Assembly: GCA_934148845.1 (NCBI GenBank) | Contig: CAKPDH010000005.1 | Location: forward strand, 1 to 63,325 | DNA from: an uncultured Bacilli bacterium | GTDB lineage: Bacteria > Bacillota_I > Bacilli_A > RF39 > UBA660 | Direction of reading: 5' to 3' | Length of the DNA stretch: 63,325 nucleotides | Shown: piece after piece, positions 42,544 through 50,837 of the stretch | How the letters are laid out: each line of letters begins with the position of its first letter | Numbering within the stretch: position 1 is the first letter of the stretch | Position numbers and translations under genes: made by a program | Notes under the pieces: generated by a model | What the model was told of the DNA's origin: nothing | The model's database searches: none | Seen by the model: only the letters and a program-made list of their open reading frames with translations

Positions 42544-44220
42544 GTGGAGAAATCAAAATCTACTAAAAAAGGAAATCCAATTTATAATTTCTTTAAATAT
42601 ATGTGTTATGGTATTGTATGGCCTTTTATATTACTTTTTATTTCTTTTAGTAAATCAAAAGCTAAGGATAATGATAAAAAGATTAAAAAGTTAAAGGAAA
42701 AAGGTGAAAAAGAAAAGAAAAAAGTAGATATTCAGACTTTAAAAATAAAAGAAAAAAATAATTCTTTCAAAATAGATACATCTACATATAAAAATGAAAA
42801 TTTAGTTATTGAAAAAAAGAATTTAGGGTATTATATTAATGCTTTTTTGATGGCTATAATATCCATACCTGCAAGTATAAAGAAAAAAATTAATAATATG
42901 TCTTTAGTAAAACAAGCAAGAAATAAAAAAGAATTTGATACTAAAGCTATGCTTGTAGATTTTTCTGGAGAAGATAGTGATACTCAAGGTAAGAGGATTA
43001 TTTGGAAATATGTTGCTTATGATAAACGTGGAAAACGTGTAAGTGGATATTTCGAAGCATTTTCTAGATTGGATGTTCAATCATTCTTACTTGGTGAAGA
43101 TTTAGTTGTATATAGTATAAAAATCGCAACTAAAAGTGAGATAAAGCTAAATGAATTTTTATCTACTAAAAAGTTTAAAAATAAAGATTTGATATTTATT
43201 TTAGCTCAACTTTCAACTTATTTAAAGGCTGGAATTCCTTTAGTTGAATGTCTTAATATATTGATACGTCAGGTAAATAAAAGAGGATATATTAGAGTAC
43301 TTAGAGCAGTTACGTATGATTTAACTGTAGGAGAAAGCTTTAGTGCTGCACTTGAAAAAAGAGGAAAATCATTTCCTAAACTTCTTATTAATATGATTAA
43401 GGCATCAGAGTTAACTGGAGAATTACCTGAAGCTCTTGATGATATGGTAAATTATTATACAGAAGCAGAAGAAACTAGAAAAGAAATGATAAGCGCACTT
43501 ACCTATCCTTCTATAGTATTTATATTTACACTTGGAGTTGTAACTTTTGTAATGATTTATGTTGTTCCTAAATTTGTTGAAATATATAAAACTATGGATG
43601 CATCTGAAATACCAAAATTCACATTAACAGTAATAAGCATAAGTAATTTTTTGGAAAAGAATCTTGTGTCAATAATAATTGGAATAATTATAGCTATAAT
43701 TATTATTTATTATTTATATAAGAATGTTAAGATTATAAGAATTATGATTCAATGGATTTTGATGCATATTCCTGTTGTAAGTCAAGTAATTATATATAAT
43801 GAAGTTACAATGTTTTCAAAAACGTTTGCATCTTTACTAGCTCATAATGTTTATATTACAGATAGTATGGATATCTTAAATAGGGTAACTAATAATGAAT
43901 TTTATAAAATGATGATATTTGATACAGTTGCTAATTTAGCTAAAGGTGATAAAATATCAACAGCTTTTATGGGACAGTGGGCTTTTCCAGTTCCAGCGTA
44001 TGAAATGATAGTAACTGGTGAAAAGACAGGTCAGCTTGCTGAAATGATGGATAAAGTATCTAAATATTACCAGAGTTTACATAAAAATACTGTATCAAGA
44101 ATTAAAGCATTAGTTGAGCCTATATTAATTATATTTTTAACATTTGCCGTTGGTACTATATTACTTTCAGTAATAATTCCAATGTTTAATATGTATCAAC
44201 AAGTTCAGAATTTAGGGTGA
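42544..44220 (+). CDS. GspF/PilC-type inner-membrane platform protein
   Basis: Platform protein of a type II secretion/type IV pilus/Com-like machine. The usual N-terminal motif WKYVAYDKRGKRVSGYFEA appears only at residue 155, behind an extra 150 residues. These contain a transmembrane-like segment, a Lys-rich coiled coil and another hydrophobic helix. Two T2SSF domains follow (about 215-340 and 415-540), each with AxxLTxGExFSxAL-type helices (YDLTVGESFSAALEKRG). 558 residues against about 400 normally. GTG start behind AAGAAGGTG. The prepilin peptidase gene follows four bases later. Confidence 0.88.
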   Translation: MEKSKSTKKGNPIYNFFKYMCYGIVWPFILLFISFSKSKAKDNDKKIKKLKEKGEKEKKKVDIQTLKIKEKNNSFKIDTSTYKNENLVIEKKNLGYYINAFLMAIISIPASIKKKINNMSLVKQARNKKEFDTKAMLVDFSGEDSDTQGKRIIWKYVAYDKRGKRVSGYFEAFSRLDVQSFLLGEDLVVYSIKIATKSEIKLNEFLSTKKFKNKDLIFILAQLSTYLKAGIPLVECLNILIRQVNKRGYIRVLRAVTYDLTVGESFSAALEKRGKSFPKLLINMIKASELTGELPEALDDMVNYYTEAEETRKEMISALTYPSIVFIFTLGVVTFVMIYVVPKFVEIYKTMDASEIPKFTLTVISISNFLEKNLVSIIIGIIIAIIIIYYLYKNVKIIRIMIQWILMHIPVVSQVIIYNEVTMFSKTFASLLAHNVYITDSMDILNRVTNNEFYKMMIFDTVANLAKGDKISTAFMGQWAFPVPAYEMIVTGEKTGQLAEMMDKVSKYYQSLHKNTVSRIKALVEPILIIFLTFAVGTILLSVIIPMFNMYQQVQNLG

Positions 44221-44224
44221 TTAA

Positions 44225-44992
44225 GTGAATATAAGTATTGCAGTATTGTTTTTTATAGTTGGTATAATATTTGGTTCTTTTTATAATGTAGTAGGTTATA
44301 GATTACCAAAGGGGGAGTCATTAATATATCCCCCTTCTCATTGTACTAAATGTAATCATAGATTATCACCTCTTGAACTTATTCCTGTTTTTTCATTTTT
44401 ATTTTTAGGAGGAAAATGTAAAAACTGTAAACAAAAAATATCTTGGTTTTATCCTATATTTGAATTTTCATCAGGTGTACTTTTTTCACTTTCATATTTG
44501 AGATTTGGATTTTCTTATGAATGTTTAATATCAATAATATTTATATCAATGTTATTAATTATATTTATAAGTGATTATCAAACAATGATAATACCAGATA
44601 GTGTATTAGTAATATCATCAATACTTATAATTGTGATAAAATTTATTGCATTTGGTTTAAATGCTTGTTTGGCCTCATTGTTAAATTCAGTTTTATCATT
44701 TATATTTATGCTATTGCTAAAACTATTTGGAGATTTTTTATTTAAAAAGGAGTCAATGGGTGGAGGAGATATAAAGCTTTTATTTGTATTTGGTCTTGTT
44801 TTAGGATTTCCTAATTCAATTCTATCAATATTTTTAGCATCAGTTATAGGTTTACCTATATCTCTTATAAATATTAAAAAAAATACAAACCATGAAATTC
44901 CATTTGGCCCATATTTAGCAGTATCTGCTGTGATACTAACTTTACTAAATTTAGATTTTAATGAAATAATAAAAATGCTTACTATATTTTAG
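44225..44992 (+). CDS. Type IV prepilin peptidase
   Basis: Bifunctional leader peptidase/N-methylase of the PilD/ComC family. The N-terminal domain has the four-cysteine zinc motif CTKC...CKNC (about 38-68). The aspartyl protease residues are in ISDYQTMIIPD (near 118) and MGGGDIKLLF (near 180), both at membrane interfaces. Seven or eight transmembrane helices; 255 residues. GTG start. It would process the prepilin-like proteins encoded at 46656 and 47167. Confidence 0.93.
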   Translation: MNISIAVLFFIVGIIFGSFYNVVGYRLPKGESLIYPPSHCTKCNHRLSPLELIPVFSFLFLGGKCKNCKQKISWFYPIFEFSSGVLFSLSYLRFGFSYECLISIIFISMLLIIFISDYQTMIIPDSVLVISSILIIVIKFIAFGLNACLASLLNSVLSFIFMLLLKLFGDFLFKKESMGGGDIKLLFVFGLVLGFPNSILSIFLASVIGLPISLINIKKNTNHEIPFGPYLAVSAVILTLLNLDFNEIIKMLTIF

Positions 44993-45003
44993 CAAGCATT
45001 TTT
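44974..45003. terminator. Bidirectional terminator between pilD-like and gspE-like genes
   Basis: AATGCTT ... AAGCATT arms with flanking A/T runs between the converging genes. Confidence 0.7.
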
Positions 45004-45004
45004 A

Positions 45005-46558
45005 TTATTTAAAAATATTTTTTCTACTTGAAAATAGAGAATGTTTTTCAGTTTGAGATTTTTCTATTTGATTATTTTGTGTAGTATCAATATTTTCTTT
45101 GCTGTTATCTATATCAATTGATTTTTTATTAATTTCATTCATATTCATAAAGTCAAAATTACTACTATAGTTATTATTTTCTTTATTATAACTATTATTT
45201 TCTTCTTTATAATTATTAGTACTATTAATATTATTATTTAAGTTTGAATAATTATTTTGATCTCTATTCTCTATATTATATTCTTTTATTTCTTCTGTAA
45301 TATTTTCTTCAGTATTTTTAGTTATTTCATTTGTTTCGATTGCTTCATGTAATCCTTCAGAATGTATTTCATCATCATCATCAAATTCAATAATTTTTAA
45401 TAATTCTTCAATAGTAGTAAGTCCTTCTAAAACCTTAATCATTCCATCTTGCAATAATGATATAACACCACTATTATATACTAAATGTCTTAATTTATCT
45501 TTTCTAACATTAGAACTTATTGCATCTTTAATTTCTTGATCTATCATTAGGACTTCATGAATTGCTATTCTTCCTTCATAACCACCTTTACATTTTTCAC
45601 ATCCAACTGCAGTATAAATTTCATGTACTTCTTTTCCAGTAGCTTTTTTTATTATACTTGTTTCATATTCATTTGTTGGACGTAACTTTCTACAATGTGG
45701 GCATAATTTTCTAGCTAATTTTTGTGAAATAATACCTGTAAGAGCACTTGCTAAAAGATATCTTTCAACATCCATATCAAGTAAACGCTCAATAGTATTT
45801 AAGGAATTATTTGTATGTATTGTAGATAATACCAAGTGACCAGTAATTGATGCTCTGACTGCAATTTTAGCAGTTTCAGTATCACGAATTTCTCCAATCA
45901 TTATTATATTTGGATCCTGACGTAAAATAGATCTCAATACTGTAGCAAAGTCAAGACCAATTTCACTATTTGTTTGTATTTGGTTAATTCCTTCAATATC
46001 CATTTCTATTGGATCCTCAACAGAAATAATATTTGTATTTTCTTTATTTAACTTTTGCAATATTGAATATACTGTTGTTGATTTACCACTACCTGTTGCA
46101 CCAGTTACAAGTATAATACCGTTTGGAGATTCTATCATTTTTAATACTTTTTTATAATTTTCTGGATTAAATCCTAAACTTTCAAGTCCAGCTAGACTCA
46201 ATGAATAATCAAGAATACGTATAACTATTTTTTCACCCTTATTAGTAGGAAGTGCAGATACACGTAAATCAAGAGGAATATCTTCAAGAGTTACTTTAAT
46301 CGCACCATCTTGTGGTAATCTTGATTCAGTTATATTCATTCCTGAAATAATTTTAATTCTGGTAATCATATTTTTAGCAATTTCCTTAGGTACATTGGTG
46401 TAATCCATAAGCTCACCATCAATTCTTATACGTACCTTTAAAAAATCATCATGTGGATCAAAATGAATATCTGATGCTCCTCTTTTTGATGCATCTACTA
46501 ATATTTCATTAACAATCTCTACAACAGGAGTCTTTTCATAATCAAATTCTTTTAACAT
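45005..46558 (-). CDS. GspE/PilB-type secretion ATPase
   Basis: Cytoplasmic hexameric assembly ATPase. The N1 domain normally present is missing: the protein begins at the N2/ATPase part with GASDIHFDPHDDFLKVRIRIDG. Walker A GATGSGKSTTV (near 156), Asp box, Walker B IIMIGEIRD (near 218), His box HLVLSTIHTNN and a zinc module CPHC...CEKC follow. After residue 395 comes a 120-residue Asn/Glu-rich low-complexity tail (NNYSNLNNNINSTNNYK). It lies on the opposite strand to gspF and pilD, convergent with them. Confidence 0.92.
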   Translation of the reverse strand: MLKEFDYEKTPVVEIVNEILVDASKRGASDIHFDPHDDFLKVRIRIDGELMDYTNVPKEIAKNMITRIKIISGMNITESRLPQDGAIKVTLEDIPLDLRVSALPTNKGEKIVIRILDYSLSLAGLESLGFNPENYKKVLKMIESPNGIILVTGATGSGKSTTVYSILQKLNKENTNIISVEDPIEMDIEGINQIQTNSEIGLDFATVLRSILRQDPNIIMIGEIRDTETAKIAVRASITGHLVLSTIHTNNSLNTIERLLDMDVERYLLASALTGIISQKLARKLCPHCRKLRPTNEYETSIIKKATGKEVHEIYTAVGCEKCKGGYEGRIAIHEVLMIDQEIKDAISSNVRKDKLRHLVYNSGVISLLQDGMIKVLEGLTTIEELLKIIEFDDDDEIHSEGLHEAIETNEITKNTEENITEEIKEYNIENRDQNNYSNLNNNINSTNNYKEENNSYNKENNNYSSNFDFMNMNEINKKSIDIDNSKENIDTTQNNQIEKSQTEKHSLFSSRKNIFK

Positions 46559-46655
46559 ATATAAATCACCCTTTTATTCGTATTTGGACTAGATTTTATC
46601 CTAAATGTATTATATAATATTATTATAATAAATTCAAGATAGGATAGGGCGTTTT

Positions 46656-47165
46656 ATGAAAAAAAAGAAAAATGGTTTTGTTCTTGCTGAAACTTTAATT
46701 GTTACTACGTTTGTTGCTGGTGTATTGATATTTTTATATATTCAACTTACTAATTTATCATCTAATTATGAAATTTCACATACTTATAATACTGTAGATG
46801 ATTTATATGCACTTGAAAATATCGTTAAGCTTATATCAAGTGACCAAGGATTTAGTACATATCTTAGTAGTAATATAGAATCATTAAAGCAAATAAATAT
46901 AAAAAGTTGTGATAATTTTACTAAAAAGAAATACTGCTTAGAATTATTTGATTTGTATAATATAGATAATATTTTAGTAATGAAAAAAAATATAAGTGAT
47001 GTTATAGGCTCTGAAAATATAGATGATGTATTTTCATCTAGTACAGATAGTATGAAAAACTTTATTAGTAAAATTAATACATCAGGTGAAGAAAAATATA
47101 GAGTAGTTGCAAGTTTTAAAGTTAATGATAAAGTTAGATTTGCTACACTAAGGTTTGGTGATTAA
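46656..47165 (+). CDS. Pseudopilin-like protein with type IV prepilin signal
   Basis: 169 residues. The N-terminus MKKKKNGFVLAETLIVTTFV has the class III signal: basic leader, cleavage after Gly, a Glu five residues into the mature part, then a hydrophobic helix. The rest is a polar globular domain with two cysteines and no recognised family. It overlaps the next pseudopilin gene slightly in context (one base between stop and start) and would be processed by the peptidase at 44225. Confidence 0.75.
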   Translation: MKKKKNGFVLAETLIVTTFVAGVLIFLYIQLTNLSSNYEISHTYNTVDDLYALENIVKLISSDQGFSTYLSSNIESLKQINIKSCDNFTKKKYCLELFDLYNIDNILVMKKNISDVIGSENIDDVFSSSTDSMKNFISKINTSGEEKYRVVASFKVNDKVRFATLRFGD

Positions 47166-47166
47166 T

Positions 47167-47682
47167 ATGAAGAAAGGATTTACATTAATAGAGCTTATTA
47201 CGACTTTCGCATTAACATCAGCTATTATTATAATATTACTAAATATTGTTATTTTAATTAAAAATATATATTCAAAATATGATATTAAGACTAAATTACT
47301 TATAGAGCAAGCATCTTTAAGTGCAGTTTTAAATGATAGGATAAATTTTGATAATACTAGTTTAAGCTATTATGAGGATAATAGTGATAGTCCTGATTGT
47401 GAATATAATTATTGTTATTCATTTTATTTTAATGATGATACCAATAGTACTTTAAGTATAAGTGATAATAAAATTATTTTTATAAATTATAATGGTTTAA
47501 ATGAAATATCTAAGAAGTATGAATATAAATTATATCAAAACACTAGTATTGATACTAGTAGTTCACATTTAAATGAGGATTTGATAGAAGATAATAAATT
47601 AATAAATCTTAAGATCTCAATTAAAAACAAATATTATCCTAAAGAAGATTTTGGTGTTAATTTAATCCACATAGAAGTATAA
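47167..47682 (+). CDS. Prepilin-type protein (GFTLIEL signature)
   Basis: 171 residues starting MKKGFTLIELITTFALTSAI, a canonical N_methyl motif with cleavage before Phe, mature Glu5 and a long hydrophobic helix. The C-terminal domain is small, Asp/Asn-rich and unrecognised. ATG 47167 is chosen because it gives the standard four-residue leader. Its end overlaps the convergent ylbJ gene by 26 bases. It is probably a minor pseudopilin of the GspE/F system. Confidence 0.82.
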   Translation: MKKGFTLIELITTFALTSAIIIILLNIVILIKNIYSKYDIKTKLLIEQASLSAVLNDRINFDNTSLSYYEDNSDSPDCEYNYCYSFYFNDDTNSTLSISDNKIIFINYNGLNEISKKYEYKLYQNTSIDTSSSHLNEDLIEDNKLINLKISIKNKYYPKEDFGVNLIHIEV

Positions 47683-48523
47683 GAATAAGTGTTATTATAG
47701 ATGATATAATTCCATGAACTATTCTTGATTTTAGATAAGATAAATATCTTATCTTTTTATTATCTAATATGCTAAATACTTGTGCATGTATACAAAGACC
47801 ACCAAAGGATATCATAAAACTTGCTAATATAGATTTAATAGTTATATTAATATTTGATAGTGATAAAAATTTAAGACCTTGTGTTATTTCTAATATACCA
47901 TATATAAATTTATAATTATTATTAATATTTAAAAGGTTATTTAATATTGATGTAATTATTAAACATGTTGTTATAATCCCTAGAATAAGTATTAATGTAT
48001 TAAACGTAGAATATATAGATTTACTTAATATATAAATAAATCTATTATTATTAGTTATATTATTATTTTTACTAGTACTATTATTTATATTAGATTTTAA
48101 ATATAATATAAAACTACTTATATACTGACTAATAATAATTATTAAACCTAACTTTTTATTATTTAAATATAAAAATCCTACTGTGTATATTACAAATATT
48201 GGATTTGTATAATGACAAAATGTCAATACTTTATTAATTGTATTTTCATTTAATTCATTTTTATCCAATAAATCTTTTAAATATTTACTATTACTTGGAG
48301 CTCCACTTAACATACTCATAAATACAACAAATATAATATTATTTTTTATAATATTATAATTTATTATTATATTAGATAATAACATAAAAGGAATTAGTGA
48401 TGGAAACAGGCCTTTAGTACAAATAGTAAACGACATATTAATACTATCAATTACACTATCTTGATAGAATAGAATACAAAAAATAATAAATATTATGAAT
48501 GTTAATTGTAGTAATTTTTTCAT
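47657..48523 (-). CDS. ylbJ: Sporulation integral membrane protein YlbJ
   Basis: Polytopic membrane protein of the YlbJ/nucleoside-recognition (Gate) family, required for spore cortex formation in B. subtilis. GLFPSLIPFMLLSNIII is the family's first conserved helix and MLSGAPSNSKYLKDLL the SGYPxGxK-like loop; HYTNPIFVIYTVGF corresponds to the xNPLFIxG segment. 289 residues versus about 400, so helices are shortened or lost. The start MKKLLQLTF at 48523 suits a membrane protein; the open frame further upstream is low-complexity and overlaps the divergent gene. Confidence 0.78.
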   Translation of the reverse strand: MKKLLQLTFIIFIIFCILFYQDSVIDSINMSFTICTKGLFPSLIPFMLLSNIIINYNIIKNNIIFVVFMSMLSGAPSNSKYLKDLLDKNELNENTINKVLTFCHYTNPIFVIYTVGFLYLNNKKLGLIIIISQYISSFILYLKSNINNSTSKNNNITNNNRFIYILSKSIYSTFNTLILILGIITTCLIITSILNNLLNINNNYKFIYGILEITQGLKFLSLSNINITIKSILASFMISFGGLCIHAQVFSILDNKKIRYLSYLKSRIVHGIISSIITLILILLCGLN

Positions 48524-48543
48524 ATTATATATTATTCGTAAAA

Positions 48544-48572
48544 TTGACAATAATAATAAAAAAATGTATAAT
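48544..48572 (+). promoter_or_regulatory. Consensus promoter of the InlB-repeat gene
   Basis: TTGACA, 17 bases, TATAAT, with TG two bases before the -10 box. Perfect sigma-A match between divergent ylbJ and the gene at 48593. Confidence 0.85.
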
Positions 48573-48592
48573 ACTTTTTGTTTGGTGATTTT

Positions 48593-49288
48593 ATGAGTAA
48601 GAAAAGAATTAAATATATAGTATTTATAATAATAATATTTATAATAAGTATTATTATATCGGCTATGTATTATGATAATAAATATATAGTATCTTTTGAT
48701 ACAGGAACAGAAGAAGAAGTATTGAGTCAATATTTAGAAAAAGATAAAAAAGTAAAAATGCCTAAAAATCCTACAAAAGAAGGATATATATTTGTAGAAT
48801 GGCAATTAAATGGTAAAAAATATGACTTTGATAGTAAAGTAACGAGTGATATTAATTTAACTGCGAAATGGGTAAAAGAAGAATATATAACTATTAAATA
48901 TGTAACAGATTCTAATTATGAGATAGAAGATACTAAAATACTTAAAGGGGAGTCTCTTTCTCATTTACCAGTTGCATATAAAGATAATTATGAATTTATT
49001 GGATGGTATATTAATGATAAAGAATATTTAAATACTAAATTATATGATGATACTATCTTAAAAGCAAAATATAAGCTTATAAAAGAAGATATAAAAGTAG
49101 GGGACAAGGTATTAATAGTAGGTAATTATTCAAAAACATCTTTTGAATCAAATAGTATAAATAAAAGAGCTATTGGATGGGAAAGATATGTATTAAATAT
49201 AATTGATAGTGAATATCCATATGTAGTTGGAGATTCAACTGGTGTTACAGGCTTTTTTAAAGAAGATTCATTAAAAATAGTTAAATAA
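48593..49288 (+). CDS. Membrane-anchored InlB B-repeat-like protein
   Basis: 231 residues. One N-terminal transmembrane helix (about 7-26) followed by two InlB B-repeat/flg_new-type modules: NPTKEGYIFVEWQLNGKKYD...INLTAKW and YKDNYEFIGWYINDKEYLN...LKAKY. The last 60 residues (VGDKVLIVGNYSKTSF...GVTGFFKEDSLKIV) look like a small SH3-like barrel. Such repeats mediate contacts on the surface of many gut Bacillota. ATG 48593 is preceded by TTGGTGAT. Strong promoter. Confidence 0.75.
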   Translation: MSKKRIKYIVFIIIIFIISIIISAMYYDNKYIVSFDTGTEEEVLSQYLEKDKKVKMPKNPTKEGYIFVEWQLNGKKYDFDSKVTSDINLTAKWVKEEYITIKYVTDSNYEIEDTKILKGESLSHLPVAYKDNYEFIGWYINDKEYLNTKLYDDTILKAKYKLIKEDIKVGDKVLIVGNYSKTSFESNSINKRAIGWERYVLNIIDSEYPYVVGDSTGVTGFFKEDSLKIVK

Positions 49289-49313
49289 AAAAATGAAAGG
49301 AGACTTTCATTTT

Positions 49314-49394
49314 TTAAATTATATAATAATATATAATTATGGATAACACACATGCAACTAAAAATAAAATTATATATTTTAATGCACCTTTCAT
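49314..49394 (-). CDS. 26-residue membrane peptide downstream of def
   Basis: ATG at 49394 with a strong TAGGAGGAA site five bases upstream and only eight bases after the def stop codon. The peptide starts MKGALKYIILFLVACVLSII and ends YYYII. It is a single hydrophobic helix with two lysines at the N-terminus. Immediately after it lies an AAATGAAAG/CTTTCATTT hairpin (49290-49312). Short, but spacing, ribosome-binding site and terminator all support translation. Function unknown. Confidence 0.55.
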   Translation of the reverse strand: MKGALKYIILFLVACVLSIIIYYYII

Positions 49395-49402
49395 AATTCC
49401 TC

Positions 49403-49951
49403 CTATATTAATCTTAACTCATCTTCGGTATAAAAAGGCTTATTTTTATCTATTCTGTCATAAAATAAGATTCCATTTAAATGATCTATTTCATGCTGAA
49501 AAGCAATAGATAATTCTTCTCGTGCTCTGATACTTATTTTATTTCCATCAACGTCATATCCTTCAACTCTAACTCTAGCATATCTTTTAACATGTCCTTC
49601 TACATCTCTATTTACACTTAAGCATCCTTCTCCAGCTTCAGCAGCAATCATCTCATCAGAATAGCTAACAATTTTAGGATTAACCATAACGTAATTATTA
49701 AATTTTCCATCATCATATTCATGTACTATAACAATAATTCTTTCATTAATACCAAGTTGTGGAAATGCAAGCCCCATACCAGGTCTTAAATCATATTTTT
49801 TTTCTAATTCTTCTATTTGACTATAGGTTAATTCTGTTATAATATTTTCAATAATGTCTTTATATTCTTTAGATAAAGGTAGTTTTGCATCTTTACTAAT
49901 CATTCTAACTCTTTTATCTTTTTCATCTAAAATATTAAGTTTTTTAAACAT
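49403..49951 (-). CDS. def: Peptide deformylase
   Basis: Removes the N-formyl group from new proteins with a ferrous ion. Motif 1 GMGLAFPQLG (a G-for-I variation of GxGLAAPQ), motif 2 EGCLSVNR with the metal Cys, and motif 3 FQHEIDHLNGILF with HExxH. 182 residues. Start MFKKLNILDE at 49951 behind GTGGAAGTGG; an upstream in-frame ATG at 49966 has no such site. It is followed by a tiny membrane-peptide gene. Confidence 0.94.
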   Translation of the reverse strand: MFKKLNILDEKDKRVRMISKDAKLPLSKEYKDIIENIITELTYSQIEELEKKYDLRPGMGLAFPQLGINERIIVIVHEYDDGKFNNYVMVNPKIVSYSDEMIAAEAGEGCLSVNRDVEGHVKRYARVRVEGYDVDGNKISIRAREELSIAFQHEIDHLNGILFYDRIDKNKPFYTEDELRLI

Positions 49952-50037
49952 AATAACCACTTCCACGATGTATTATACCATAAATTCTTTAAAATACAAA
50001 GTTATATATGATATAATATTTACAATTGGAGGTAAAT

Positions 50038-50511
50038 ATGTCATTAAGTAAAGTAAAAGAATATTTAAAAAAATATAAAATGGATAACAGAATAATGGAA
50101 TTTGATACTTCTACTAAAACAGTAAGTGAGGCAGCACACAATTTAAACTGTGATCCTGAAAGAATAGCAAAAACTATGTCATTTGATATTAATGATAATT
50201 ATATTGTAATAGTTACATCAGGCGATATGAAAATTGATAATGCTAAATATAAAAAGGAATTTCATACTAAAGCAAAAATGGTTAAATATGAGTTAGTAGA
50301 AAGCTTAATAGGACATGAACCAGGGGGTGTATGTCCTTTCGGATTATATGAAAATGTGCTTATATATCTAGATATATCATTAAAAAAATTCAATACTGTA
50401 TATCCTGCTTGTGGAAGTAGTAATTCTGCAATAGAGGTTTCTATATCTGAACTTGAAAAAATAGTTCCTTTTGTGAAATGGATAGATGTATGTACAAAAA
50501 AAACAAATTAA
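50038..50511 (+). CDS. YbaK/ProX-family aminoacyl-tRNA deacylase
   Basis: Trans-editing domain protein that hydrolyses mischarged aminoacyl-tRNA (Cys- or Ala-tRNA-Pro in relatives). YbaK fold motifs: TVSEAAHNLNCDPERIAKTM, then YIVIVTSGDMKIDNAKYKKE with the catalytic Lys region, and GHEPGGVCPFGL. 157 residues. Start ATG 50038 with GGAGG upstream. A TATAAT at 50012-50017 probably belongs to its promoter. Confidence 0.88.
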   Translation: MSLSKVKEYLKKYKMDNRIMEFDTSTKTVSEAAHNLNCDPERIAKTMSFDINDNYIVIVTSGDMKIDNAKYKKEFHTKAKMVKYELVESLIGHEPGGVCPFGLYENVLIYLDISLKKFNTVYPACGSSNSAIEVSISELEKIVPFVKWIDVCTKKTN

Positions 50512-50530
50512 ATATTAATAAATTAATAAA

Positions 50531-50552
50531 AAAATAGCCTAAGCTATTTTTT
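50531..50552. terminator. Bidirectional terminator between ybaK and yjcZ-like genes
   Basis: AAAATAGC-CTAA-GCTATTTT with A/T runs on both sides. Confidence 0.75.
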
Positions 50553-50718
50553 ATCTATTACCATCAAATGCTCTGGCACCTATAACTATAACTAAAAGGA
50601 TAAATAAAACTAATATAATAGCTGCACCATATCCAGTGCCGGTACCAACACCACTGCATTGATTGCATCCGCCATAAGGATAACCACCGTATCCTTGGTA
50701 TCCACCGTAATAATACAT
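50551..50718 (-). CDS. YjcZ-family small sporulation protein
   Basis: Fifty-five residues. MYYYGGYQGYGGYPYGG is a Gly/Tyr-rich N-terminus, followed by a cysteine pair and then GYGAAIILVLFILLVIVIGA, the conserved C-terminal membrane helix of YjcZ-type sporulation proteins. AAGGAGG lies seven bases before the ATG. Short genes of this kind are often missed by automatic callers. In B. subtilis relatives are spore-associated. Together with ylbJ, yunB and gerE it supports a spore-forming host. Confidence 0.8.
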   Translation of the reverse strand: MYYYGGYQGYGGYPYGGCNQCSGVGTGTGYGAAIILVLFILLVIVIGARAFDGNR

Positions 50719-50787
50719 AAAATACCTCCTTATCTCAATATATCTTATTATTATTTACACGTTTTGTTAATTAAAAATACCTACTTG

Positions 50788-50816
50788 TTGTTAAAAAAAT
50801 AATATTATGGTATCAT
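50788..50816 (+). promoter_or_regulatory. Promoter of the second SEDS gene
   Basis: TTGTTA, 17 bases, TATCAT, with TG before the -10 box. Confidence 0.5.
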
Positions 50817-50837
50817 GTAACTAGAGTAGGTGATCTT

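Noticed and set aside
48524..48730. A longer YlbJ starting at 48730
   Set aside because: The extra 69 residues are Tyr/Ile low complexity antisense to the divergent gene, and MKKLLQLTF at 48523 is a better membrane-protein start.
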